DNA from: Lingula anatina | Taxonomy: Eukaryota; Brachiopoda; Lingulata; Lingulida; Lingulidae | Direction: 5' to 3' | Length of the DNA stretch: 64,000 nt | Assembly (NCBI RefSeq): GCF_001039355.2 | Contig: NW_019773513.1 | Span: forward strand, 772,245 to 836,244 | Shown: one piece after another, positions 38,079 through 51,654 of the stretch | Layout of the letters: every line of letters starts with the position of its first letter | Position numbering within the stretch: the stretch's first letter is position 1 | Position numbers and translations under genes: made by a program | The notes under the pieces: model-generated | Told to the model about the DNA's origin: nothing | Seen by the model: only the letters and a program-made list of their open reading frames with translations | Database searches by the model: none

Positions 38079-39585
38079 CTGCATGCATGCTTTTTTGGGT
38101 GCACATGTGTTACACCCCATTTCCATAGATTAGATCGACCTACTTTAGATCGACCTAACTCCCTGGGGGTTCACGCTTAATAGCTGTCAGCCGGGCGGAC
38201 ACGAAAGTTAATTATCCCCTTACAGCTTGTAGTAGGCGGGACGGACATTTAAGTCGGATTATCTGAAAGTATTCTAGTGAGACTCCCCGCGGGGATAGAT
38301 CGATCTAAAATCTATGGGAATAGAGCCTTAGTGTACCATTCAGCAAACACCTTATTATTCTTTAAATTTGTCGCTACATAGATCACCTCACAGATGTACT
38401 CAGTACATTCACAAGATACTGTGGCATCTGGTCGACATACTCTAGCTAAGGTAAATGTCAAAAGAGACTTCAGGAAATAGTGGAGGTTTATGACAGCCAG
38501 CGAGGAAAATAATCCACCTTCAAAATGGTATTAAACCAAAGTTTCAAATGATGATTGATGAAAATATGATGCGTCTTTAATTAAAAGAAAATGAAGCAGA
38601 AAATGAAGATAAAAGTACTTTCCCTACCAATAACATGAGACGAGAAATTGAAAAGAAAATAAATGAATTGTGATGATTTCTTTTCCTATAAGAAATATGA
38701 GAAAAGACATTGATAAGAAATTTAGCATACTCAAATAAGATGGTTGGAAGTGACTATTTCAATAAACCCATAATCATATACTAGTAGCAAAGCAACAAAA
38801 TTCTCAGAAAGATTCTCTAATTAAGAAATCATAATTAAAGTCAAGATAAAAATCTAATCATGAGCAGATGGCGCCCTGGTAGGGGTCAGGTCAATAGGTC
38901 AACTCTGACTGACCTGTCACCCAACTTATTTGTTATTCTGCAGATAAAAAAGGCAAGTTAACTGACTGTGTCACACTGTCTGATAGGAAAATTTTGTCAT
39001 TTTTATTCCAGCCATGCTGGTACCTTTATCCATACAGGTGGATGAAAATGGAGCAGCCATTTGGCATGTGATAATTATAGTTGTCATTTCTACAGATGAG
39101 TTATTTTTCTCTTGTAGATATTTTGTGTGCACCATTTTAATCCAAATAAACATGCTGCTTTCATATATTTTGAAGTGAGAGATCAATACAAAGAATGTGC
39201 CATTGATTGACTGAAATGATGGTGAATCTTGAATCAAAATATTTGTGCATGCAGCATGTTGTGGTATGTAAGGCCAATATAATGTAAATTGATAAGTGGT
39301 GTAAAATGGAGCAAGACATCAAGAAAAAATCTGGAACTTTCATTTTTCTGTTACATTAACATGCAACATGACTTGCCCAGCATTCACTGCATTCAGTCCC
39401 TCCTCCCACATGCCAACTTTTAAAGGTAAATCAGTAATAATCCATTTAAATTAGAATACTGATTTGGCCTATTTTATAAAAAAAAATGACAAAATGACTT
39501 AAGTTTCAAAAAATTCAATAATTCAGATTATAATCAGTATGCTAATTTAAGTGGATTATTACCGATTTACCTTGAGTAAGTTGGC

Positions 39586-39672
<87 letters not shown>

Positions 39673-42600
39673 TAAGCTTTCAACAAACAGTTACTTTAAT
39701 AATTTAGATAGCAACTAGTCTAATACTTAATGGCAGTCAACCATTTTAGGTATTAAAGTGAAGACTAACCAGACCTCAGTTCTTTCTGTAGGGAAGGTTC
39801 CTGCTGAGAGGCAGGTGGCTTTACCTTGTGCCTTTCATTCCTATTTCATGACTCAATGGTCACTCAATGGAGTGGACAGTAATTCAAGTTGACCAGGGGT
39901 TATAGGGAAACAGATGGGATTATGCCTATGACGTCTTGACTTCTTGGATATTGAATTATTAGCTTTGTGCAGAGCAGTCGACCACGAGATTTGTAGCCTA
40001 TGATTTTTCATGAAATAATTATTATATCAATATTAGATTGTCTTAAGACACTGAGATATTCATCATCATCTTTTTATTTATTTAATAGTATTCATTCGTA
40101 TCAAGGAAGTGTGCTTGTGTATCTGCAGAATAATACTTCTAAAGTATTATATATCAGTATTTCAAAAAAATACAGATATTAGTGCATTATTTCATGTTTG
40201 TGGGTCAAAAAATACAATTGCATGAAAGGACCAAGAAAACATTTCTCATTTGAGCTTTTTAATATTTGTCATTTAAACACTCAGTGACATATTTAATCTA
40301 TTATTAACTACTGTTAACTTATTACTATCTACACAGTCTGAACATAAACATTTCACTAAACTGATCATTTGCTGGCAAAGAATAAAATAATATTTTTTTT
40401 ATTATTATTTTTGACATAACACTTAATCATACTTAACCCAGGGGTAATGTTTCCTTCTATATGTAACTATACAGTTATAATCTATTAATATGGAAAATGA
40501 TACAGTTTGTGTTCTGTCCATTGTCAGAATCACATTACAACTGTTACAATAAATATTTGACAGAAATGTCTGCAGTATGGGCCCACCTTACACAGAATGA
40601 TTTGATGAAATTAACAAGTGCATATATTTTACATATAATTTATATGCCAAACATCTTGATAGGAACATCTGAATCAGAATCACTTAACAGCAGATATAAG
40701 TGTACAGAAACCAAACCTTGTAGTTAAATTCCTAGAAAAATGTATCCATATACTAGCATATATGTATTAATTTTATTCCTTTTACTACAAGTTGTAAAGA
40801 AACAGACCAAGACCATGCAATGCAGTCAAACCTCCAGAAACTTCTTCATTCTTGTCAGAGTTCTACTACATAATGCACAAGGACAAGTGCAGATGTCAGA
40901 TAGCACTCAAAGACCATGCAAACCCAGAATCACATTACCACAATCACTGATGTACAGACAAGTACACCGACCCTAGCTGGAAGTTTACATAATACCAACA
41001 CAATATTCTGTGTAGCAGCTATGTAACAGGACAAGTGTAGGTGTCAGGTAACAAATGGACGTCAGGTAATCCTGATCAGGTTTAGCGTCCACCCTTTCTA
41101 TCTCGGATGCTTTAACTGTCCCAGTCTTTTGTAAGTCTACCTGCCTCGATCCAGGGGGCCAACACATCGTTAACAGAAAGTTATTATCTTGTCTCTATTA
41201 TGAGGAGTGCTGTGAGGGGGTGTTGGTAGGTATCCCTGAAACTGGTCAGATTTTAAAGTACTTCTGATTCAAGATTCAGTGTTGCTTCAAAGTGCAGAAG
41301 TCCAACAAGTTCACTGGTGACTACTGATTCACTGAAAAGGGGGTGCAGCATTTCAATCTGGAGCAACTTCTAAAAACATTGCCATCTTAATGAAATCTAA
41401 ACAAAATAGTTATCTTCTTTTCCTATGTAGAGGGGGAGGGGTGATTGATAAAAAAATAATAATAATAAGCTATCTGCCAATCTAGGACTGATCCATACAG
41501 AACTGAGTCCAAGTTAAGATAACTCCAGTAGTAAACTAAGTAGTAATTTATCCCGTCCAGTCCATGATTGCCCCCTAAGTGTGCCCCTTAACCTGCACAC
41601 CTGCCCCTCCATTAAGTGGATAAATGGATCACAGGTAATTTAAAGGTGTATTAGTCCCCAGGGACTTTAGGGCACTGTGTCCAGTCTGTGCAGGGCAGAG
41701 AGAAAGTTCCCCTTCCTACCAGCTCTCAGCTTTTTGAAGTGTTTGTGCAAGTAGAATGCTAGTACATGTACTTGTTCAACTGGTGCATGTATGTAGAAAG
41801 AATACCCACATGTTCCTCTGTAGAAATGAATTGAAATGCTGTAGGCAGCTGTCTGAGATAAGTCAGTTAAATGAGGGTATTTAACAAAATTGAAGAGAAA
41901 AGCCAAGCAAAATGAGCCAAATGTAGTGCTCAAGTTCTCAACTGAGCTAGTTACACTGCCATCTTCCAATAACCCCAAACCTTTCCCTTTCCAAGAGTTT
42001 CACTGTGAAGATGATCACACCTTGCTGTGGCAAAACTTATCCTGATCTGAACAAAATACAGTGTTATTTCACCTCTCTTTCTCTCTGTCATACACACACA
42101 CACACACACACTCACACACACACGACCATGAAGCTGATCACACCTTGATGTGACAAAACTAATCCTGATTTGAACAAAAAATATCATTTCGCCCCTCTCT
42201 CTCCCCCCCCCCCCCATACACACACACATGACCATGAAGATGATCACACCTAGCCATGGAAACCTAACCTCTCCTGACTTGAGCCAGATTAGGCTCACTT
42301 CCACTCCCCATCCATCCTTTGTTCTTCCACAATGCTAGGGCAGGTGACCAGACCCCGCCAACATCAACCCTGTGATCACCCCGAGATTCAGCTGCTAATT
42401 TACTCATAATGAGAAGAGGGTAATGAGGAGATGATTACAATGCCCTCGGGGTGGGCAGTTGGGCCTGGGCTGGGGCTGAGTACACTGTTAGTTAACCTGC
42501 CTAGGCAGATGTACAGCTCGACACCTTCATTAGCTACCATGGTCCCCAGAATTATTATAATAATTTAATTCTATTATCTGTCAGTGACTTATATACAAAT

Positions 42601-45600
42601 TTATTGTGCAGGGTTTGTGAGGAAGCCACAGTCTTATATTTGATACTATGTACTAGTAATATAGATGATGTAATAAAGTACCGCTGCATAACTTTGAAGT
42701 TATGGAATCACAGGCTAAAATGTCAAAACGGAACTTTGGAACATTTTTCCATAAATTTTTTAATACATTAGATTAAGACTTTCTAAAAAGTTTTAATAAT
42801 TCTCAAAGCAAGGTATAAATATGAGGCAAAACATCTACAGTTTCAATCGGATTTTTAGAATGTGAAATTTAGGCTTACACGCAATACTATAGAAACTTTG
42901 GAAAAGAAAAACAAGTCATTATCCACAGAAATAAGAAGTGAAAATATAATACAAAAAAAAATATCAGTAAAAAATCATCAAAAAAATTACTTATTTCCAG
43001 CCAAACAGAGCACACCTGCCAGTGAAGTTCAGTGTGTAAAATTGTACAGAAATGCCCATAAAATACCACATAAAATAGATCAAAAGGCACAAAAACATGC
43101 AGCACCTGTTCAAACCCCTATGAGACAGTGTTATTCACACCAAAACAGAGATGATAAAGAGCAACATCTTAACTTTGTTTCTTTATGTAATAATTATAAT
43201 AATAAAAAGGCCATGCATAGCCATAAACTCTCATTCAAATTTAGTTACAGAAAAAAAATTACTAAAGAAAAACCTGCCACAAGAAATGGTTTATCTATGA
43301 CCAAAATCTCCTCCTATAGTACAAAACATACAGGAAAGCAAATGCATTTTTTATTCCTTTATTCTCAACCGAAGCAAATAAAATCAGACACAGAGGACCC
43401 GGCGTAATTCTAGCCTCGGCAACAGGGGGCCACATGTGGGTCCACACACCACACGCACCCACACACGCCAGTCACAAGCTGGTCTCATTCACATGATTTA
43501 TGCATCGGCGCCTCACGACAAGGGACCCACATCTCAGCTGGGCTAAAGACTCCGGCTTAGTCGCCAGCTAAATAACACAGCAACACACTTCCGCCAGCTC
43601 TTGTGTAAGGGATAATGTACCTTAACAAAACTATATATTTTGTAGCTGCTGGTAGTTTACGCTTCTTTGCTTATTAGGCTTGGGAGAGGTGACAACCACC
43701 AGTCTGAGAGAAGAAGAGAAAGAGGGAGAGAGAAGTCAGAACTAGTAAGAGGAGAATGACAGCAGCTGTCAGGATCTCTGCAGATAATATCTCTATTCAC
43801 TTTTAACATTTTTTTTTCTTTTAATAAAACTGGTGTTTATAAGAAGAAAAGCCACTCACTGTAAAGAGAAAGGAACCACTGTGGACGAGTGCAAGAACTT
43901 TTTACAGGACATTTCTCTAAGTGCAAAACTTTCAGTTGCAATTCACTTTGAAGAGACTCAAGTTCATACTTGGGTAACTATAAACCACGCAGAGAAGGAC
44001 AGATTCTGCAGGTAGGGAAAAAAAACTTCCATTCTTTGATTAAAAAAAAATTATCAGCCACACTTTGTTTTATCTTATAGGAAAGCATTCATTCTCCGAG
44101 TCAGTTGCGTGCATGTACATTTTTACAGCAGATTTTCTGGGAGGTTAAATCAATAACAGCAGACGTACATCCCATAATACAACAATTCCCTGCATGCAAT
44201 TTCATTAAGAAAGACATCAAAGTGCATGAAATCTGTCATAATTATCACGTAAGGCTGGCACCATAGACAAATCAATCAATCAAAAACCTCTATCCTAATA
44301 CTGTTACACCTACAAAACTCCTCAATAAGCATGAATAGTGACTGCATACATCAATTCAAAAATCAAACCACGCAAGGCCAAAACACCACAGTTCAAACCA
44401 TGCCTTGGGTAATTTTTTTACCTAAATCGTATCTTTCTAAATGGAAGACATCCATGCATAAAGACACATGTTGGTTAAAACGTAAAATCCTGTCATCTCT
44501 TAAAGGGATAATAACTCTTCGTATGAGATCTATATTTCAAAATAAAAACCTTGTGAATAACTCATAGAAATATATTATATTCTGTTTTACCACAAAAACA
44601 GCAGTTATAGCTTTTATTCTGATATTTGAACTTGTCTTTAGACCACCTGACCTCCATTGATGTCTATACTCTGTTAAAATCTCTTAAGAGATTTTAACAA
44701 AAAACCAAACTTTTTAGAAAAAAACCAGGGACTAACTTTGAATGTAAAAATGGATTCATTAACCATTGGTAAGTATGGGAAAATTGTTGTTTACTCCAGG
44801 AAAATTCATTTTTTGGCCGAAACGAAGAGTTATTATTGCTTTAATCATACAAACCAGACGCAAATGCGTGTATGGTTCTGCTATCTCTTTTTTCTTTATT
44901 CCACATTGGGTTGCTAATCAGGGGCAGGGAGGCGGAATTCTAATCAATATCCACACTCTGATGACACGAGATTGAATAAAATCTACATCTTTCTCTACGA
45001 TGACTTGATAATGTCAGCACAGTCTGGAGACAGACTCGAGATTTGGCAGTAATAGGAAGGGTTCTGTTGGAAGGTAAAAAAAAACATCCAGATTACATAC
45101 TAAGAGCTTTGAGAGCACAGCTCTTGTTTCATCTTGTAACAACATCATATTCTGTGAACATGTATATTATAGAAAGTGTATATAGTCAGTACTATAAGTG
45201 AGGCAATCTGGAGGCCCACAACTGTCAATTTAATAGTTTGAGTTGGGTGACGGGTATTTTTTTGAAAAAGTTTATCATTTTACTCCCATGATTGAGCCAA
45301 CTTGTGAAATCGAAGAGAACCCATCTACAGATCAAATTTTGATTCAGGGTGCACCCTTTTTTCAGCCAAAAGCTTCTTTGTCCTCCTCTCTCCACCCCCA
45401 TCCCCCTTATGGGCCAGATTTCGGTAAATAGGAGTCTAAACTGGAAACCCTCCTCCATTCACAGGGTGTACAGGAGAGGAGATGATCACCAATAGTTCTG
45501 TGACATTCAAGGTGCCTGGACTATGACAATTAGTTCAAATATGACTGTCCTCTGTCAACAAACAAACAGCGAAAAAAAAAACTTACAGTTTCAGGGCCAA

Positions 45601-47261
45601 ATTTTCCAGATATTCAGGCTACTCATCTTTTACTCCCAGTGCTTTATCTGGAAAACTTGTACTGAGAAAAAAGACAAATTACCACAGCTGATGGGTTTCC
45701 GATAACAAAAACACATTATGTCCATTATCATTAACCATTGAGAAGCCTCAATGGCATTGGAAAAACATGAAAGTTAGCTCTTGTGAAAAATGATACAAAA
45801 ATGCCCATTATTGTTAGAAATTGTACTCTCTAAAGGTGTGCATATACAGTCCTATTGTGACAGTTCAACTTAGTTCCATACTATTTCCAAGTGACTACCA
45901 TTATTTACCATGGATCCCAACTAGTTTTAGGCATACTGGGCATCACAACTTAATTAAAATGAAAGAACGCGGGGCAACAGAGTGATTAGAATTACACCCT
46001 GTGGTAAGAAATTGTACAGTTACACTCTACTAAGATAGTGAATGGCAAGTTAACCCAGCACAAATGTACTTTTGATGTGCCTTAAGCTGATTATTAGATC
46101 AAATCCTAGAAAATGTCAATGTGGGTGATTGCAAATTGTGTTCATGTATGTGTTCTGAGACTAATGATCAGGAGAAACCCCACTTCAGAAAGAAAACGAA
46201 GACTGGAAAACAAAGATGTTTGTAAAAGTCATTTATGTAAAGACTGACTAACTGTAAATTGAACTGTAAGGCTTCATTCACATGCAATGTCTATTTTCTA
46301 AATTCTATTTTCTATTCGCGGTATGTCTTATGATCACGGTCTGTGCCCTGAATATCCCGCGGCGTAATTACTGGCAGCGCGAGTCAGTTACTATAAGTTA
46401 CTATAAGTAACTGGCTCGCGCTGCCAGTAATTACGCGGCGGGATATTCAGGGCACAGACCGTGATCATAAGATAGCGCGAATAGAAAATAGAATTTAGAA
46501 AATAGACATTGCATGTGAACGAAGCCTAAATCTCTAGACAAGTCATCAAGAGGGAAAAGCTAAAATGTGGAATGAGTACAAAAAAAGTGAATGTAGTTGT
46601 TGATGAACAGCTAGCCTAATGAAAGCATCGTTTATTCCCACATCTTTTGCAATCTGGACAATCCCTGAAAGACATCATCATCATTACAACTAGAAGCCAT
46701 CATTCTAAGCTAATGAAAAAAATTACTGAATATCAGCAAAAAGTCTCATTTCCGATTTTTCTCAGTTCTTTTTTTTTTCTGTCATATTGGTAGCTTGAAA
46801 AAATACCTACATGGTATTAGAACAAGGAACTGTTAAAGGAAATAATAAGTTTAAGATTTTTTTTCCAAGTCAGACTTAGTCTGAAAGAAATCAATACAGT
46901 AAAATCTTGACTCAAATTTTTTTCCCATTCGTGCCAACTTCATCATTTTCATTTTTCAAGATGCAGGATCCAGAGATGTTCCAAATGTCTCTAAGGACAA
47001 ACTAAATGCATTACCTCTTACCATTATATAATATCCATGCTTTTAATGTTTTTCTTCTTTTTTGTGACTAAGAAACTTAATATTTCACACATGGCACATT
47101 TTAGTATCATGATTTAATCGATAGCAAAAATACATAGTTTCATTTTGATACAAAATAAAATACTTTCATGCAGTGTGTGCTATGGCATATACAAATGCAA
47201 ATGCACATGTATAATTATGCACAAACCAACACAGATGCATAAACACTCGAGCACAAGCAAT

Positions 47262-47300
<39 letters not shown>

Positions 47301-50300
47301 TTCATGCACACACATACACTGACACACACACACACACACACATACACACACATGTACACAGACACACACACTTACAAATGCATACTCAATGTATCTCTCG
47401 CCATTACAAGTGCTACACATCCATACACAAGGGACCGCCACTCTATGACATACGCATTCAATGGTAAGCATGGGCCACTAAGATTACTAGGAATCCATCA
47501 GATTACCAGGAATATATGAGCTGATAAGCTGACAGGACATTCCCTGGAGAGAGCTTGGAATTGGACAGATCTGCTGTAATCACACATCCACTAATTCAAT
47601 GGGGTCGTGCCGTCAGGTTTTTAATCCAGGCTGATTGCTTCATTCTCTCTCAATTATAATTTAGCACGAAGGCATTCTTTTTTTTTTCTTGTTCACATGA
47701 ACTTTTGGACAAAGTATATCATCTTTGCATTAGGCGAAAAATGTATTGGCTTTATCGAGCCTAGGCTTAACCTTCAGACAGATTTTTTTTCAACCGTTTC
47801 CAAAAATATCATCTACCACTTAAGGTTTCATGTTTGTTGGTTCAATTATTTAAGCAATCAATCATTTATCATCTTATTGGGAATTGCTATCAAAGCATCG
47901 TATCATCAAAGTCATATAATTATCCTAGGGCAGCAATTTGAGTGTTAAAAGCAAATTACACAAATAGAAGTAATCCCAGTGCTGACATAAATCAACCAAA
48001 CTTTCCATCAACTACTGGCAGGATGCCATTCGTATGACCACTTGAACCGAAACCCACAGCTGAAACGATGTTTTGCAATAGTTTTACAACACAAAATCAA
48101 CAATGGAACTTTATTCCTTCAACCACCTGTCTACCAGTATAACATGAACAGAGTTATCAGTCCTCAAGCTTCCTTTTGCCAGACAATTGAGAGATCGGGG
48201 TTCAAGATTAGCATAAAGCACAATGAGCCGGCATGAGAATTAGGGCTTGTTTCAATAATGGCGTATTTGCAGATTGTGCCTGGCACGTTTTGATTGAGGT
48301 AAAATAATACTGCGTCTAGAACAACTCGAGCATACACTTGCCATTTGGTGAAAAGTAATACAGGAATAAGGGTGGGGGACAAATAAAAAGACATGTGGCT
48401 GTCTTTATGGAAATTTTACGGATTTTTTTTTTCTTCGTGGAATTGATTCCAGACTGGAAAAATTTTTGAATCAATTTGATGCCAACTTGTCATAGAGTAC
48501 ATGACATTTGTGGCACGGTGTCTGAGCACGTGAATCATTGATAAAATTTCAAATTTCACTTGAGAGAACCTTTTCACCTACTGCTTTGTGCAGTGTGTAA
48601 CAAGTTTTCCTTTCTTTTTTTTCCTTTCTTATTCCTCAAACTTTTTTTCTAGATCAAGATTGAAAATATAATTAGGAATTAAAGAATCAATATCACCACA
48701 TGAGGTACCTGCTTCAAATATTTTATAGTAGATACCTGAACTGGATGTGCCCCCCCCCCCCCCCCACACCTTTCTAGTCAGTTACAGGTACACATGAATT
48801 AAGACTATAAGAAAAAAGGATGTCCACATAACCAAAGGTGCTTGAGACAGAAATATGGAAAAACACCATGACAAAAAAAGTCTCATATTATGTGTAAAAA
48901 AGAAACATCTTTTTGCAGCCCACATCAGACAAACATTATAATTTCAGGATTACAGTAGCAGTAGTGAATACCACGAAAAAAAAATCAAAATCAAATCAAA
49001 TTAGCTGTAATGATAACAAAAGAAGCTGACTACTTGGTCAGGTGCACTGATACCCGAGCAGCCCTAGGAACAATATTTAAGTCTATAAATGTCAAAAAAT
49101 TGATGGATCGCTACTTGTGGAAATCCAAAATGAACAAAGCACCTGTTAGGACAGGAGATAAATATTAAACTTCTTTGTACCAGTACTTTTATGAGAAAAA
49201 AAAAGAAAGCAATTATATATGGTCAGCCTGTTCAGCTCTTTTCTTATTGCCCCAATGGCCACATTCCACTGTAACAGACAGTCTTCCAGCATAAACCAAT
49301 ACTTGTACCAGAAGTTACTTGTAATAGAAACAATAACAATAATAATAACACATGAACAGAAGAGAGCAAATATGTTATTCCATTCGAATATTTAATTTGG
49401 TATGCCGTAGCATAGCTGGCAGTATTGAAGGTAGTGTGGGAAAGGAAAGCTGGAATGGCTGTGGGTGATCACCTGGTCATTCAGACCTGCCAGGCGACTG
49501 CGTGATTAAAATGGTAATTTTTACAACTTGCAGCGCTAAAAAGAGAACCATAATACAGTGCACGGGGCGAGTAAACACACGGCTGCCAGTCAAGGGGGCA
49601 GCCCATTTTATAACAGGGTTGAAAGGTTGTACACTCAAATTATTAATCTATTTATAAATTGTCATTTCTTGGTAACATCTTCATCAATCCTTGTGTTGTG
49701 CAAAGATGACAAGAAATTATCAAGATAACAAGAAATTATCAAGATAACAAGAAATTATCTACAAATTATCCTAATGATAAGCCATTCTGCCCCTAGAAGC
49801 CTATGCTGTAACCCCCACTGGCTCAGCCCACCTGTCTTGCCTATCTAGCCAATCAGATGCCAGCATTGCCTCCCCAGCAGCTATAAGCTGTACATAGTAT
49901 ACTGGCACTGAAGTATAAGGTATTAGTTGGATATAAAGGACAAGTTAGCGAGGACATATATATATATCACACATGGTTAATCTGGATGGTTTATAACGCT
50001 GGGATCAAAGCCAAGCAAGGGATTAACTCTGACAGGCAGGTGAGAAAAAAATGCTGTTAGGTTTCTGAGGCATGCCAGCCCTGTGGTATCTCCAGTGGAA
50101 AAAAATCTGGAAGGTGTTTCTGGTATGTTAGAGTATAGTCTGTTTTTTTGTCCTACAAATGTTTTTAGTGAAATAGGATTCAGGTATTTGTTCAGATATG
50201 TTTGAGGTAATTTGTATCTGTGTTTATGCTCTTTTTGTTGTTGTTGTGATGAAATATACATAAAATAGGTGATGAAATTATTTTTACTCATTAAAGGCTG

Positions 50301-51593
50301 AATATTTTTTTCTTATTAAAGGCTGAAAAATTCACTTGCTATTGCCTCACTTTCTGTTCTTTTATCATTCAATTTTACAAATGAATGGAAAAAAATTCTT
50401 GGATAAATCATGTTGAATATAAAGCATTATCTAGCTCTTCAAATGTACAACTAGTTAAAACACAGAATCTAAGGGTCTGAACAAACTTTGCCAATCACTC
50501 TATTCATGCAAATAGTCTATACTTGCCAATAGCTGCAGACAAGTATTTGTAGAGGTTGTGAGCATATATACAGAAGACCTAAAAACTAACATTTCTTACT
50601 TTAGGCTTAGGATATTTAGCTGTCTACATTTTGACGGAACCTGTTTGACACCATGTAGATTTACCAATAACATTTTGTTTTTGGTCCTTGTATTTTCAAT
50701 CCTTTTATTATGCTTCTGATTTATGGTATTTATCTAAACATCAGTGAATACAGTTATATATATAAAATATAATAACATTGAAAAGAATACTCCATTATTG
50801 ATAAAACCCACATCATACTGGCAGTGAAATTAATTTTTCTTTCAAAGAAATCATAGAAGTAAAATGCCTCTCTGCAGTTCAGGATATCAGCCAATTTTCT
50901 AAGTCAAACACCGATGACAGTGCGTCATCTCCAGAGTATCTACCGCATAAACAAACCGCAGTTACTTCTATTGCATTGTCTGACATTTCTGTTGACATTT
51001 AAGAGCATGGTCAATGGGCCTTTTAACAGAGCTGTGGCTTTAACGACAGCGCATCCTGGTGAGGGACAAAAGGTGCTTAACACAAAAACCTCACGCGATG
51101 CGACTCCTGACTCTGCAGCTAGCATGTGCCTAGATACACCATCATTACTCACTATATAACTAAACTCTATGACCATACCTTTCTAAACCAAATCCTTACA
51201 ACTCACAGGTAAATTGAAACTGTTTTCTGAACCCAATAATATATTCTGAATACTTGGTAATTAAAATTGGCTCATTTTCTTCAGCCAAAAGAAATGACTC
51301 TAAGCCTGTGGCTAATATTCCCCATGTCAGTCCCAGTGTGATCTCAGGCAGCTGGGAATAACACCTGGTAATATATTGATCGTGGCTCTGCTGCTTAAGT
51401 TTCCAGCAAATCCTGCGGGCAGGCCGATGTCCCAGGTTAGCATGGTGGCTTCATGCTAACTACATGTATGTGGATTTATACACAGGTGTATAAAACACAA
51501 ACTGGTTTAGGTCCAAAAGACATCACCACTGTACGACTCATTTAGGTAATTAGAAATGATAAAAAGCCATGCATGTGCACGCATGTCTTTCTT

Positions 51594-51654
<61 letters not shown>

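Noticed and set aside
42862-43407. Open frame of 181 codons on the + strand
   Set aside because: Starts with GTG, is rich in Lys, Asn, Gln and Ser from A-rich DNA, shows no domain or hydrophobic pattern, and lies inside the large IMMP2L intron. A chance open frame is more likely.
47166-47471. 101-codon minus-strand frame rich in Cys and Val
   Set aside because: A translation of CA/GT microsatellites.
50914-51176. Overlapping open frames on both strands of about 80 codons
   Set aside because: Both strands are open by composition and neither shows family similarity. At most this is part of a conserved non-coding block.
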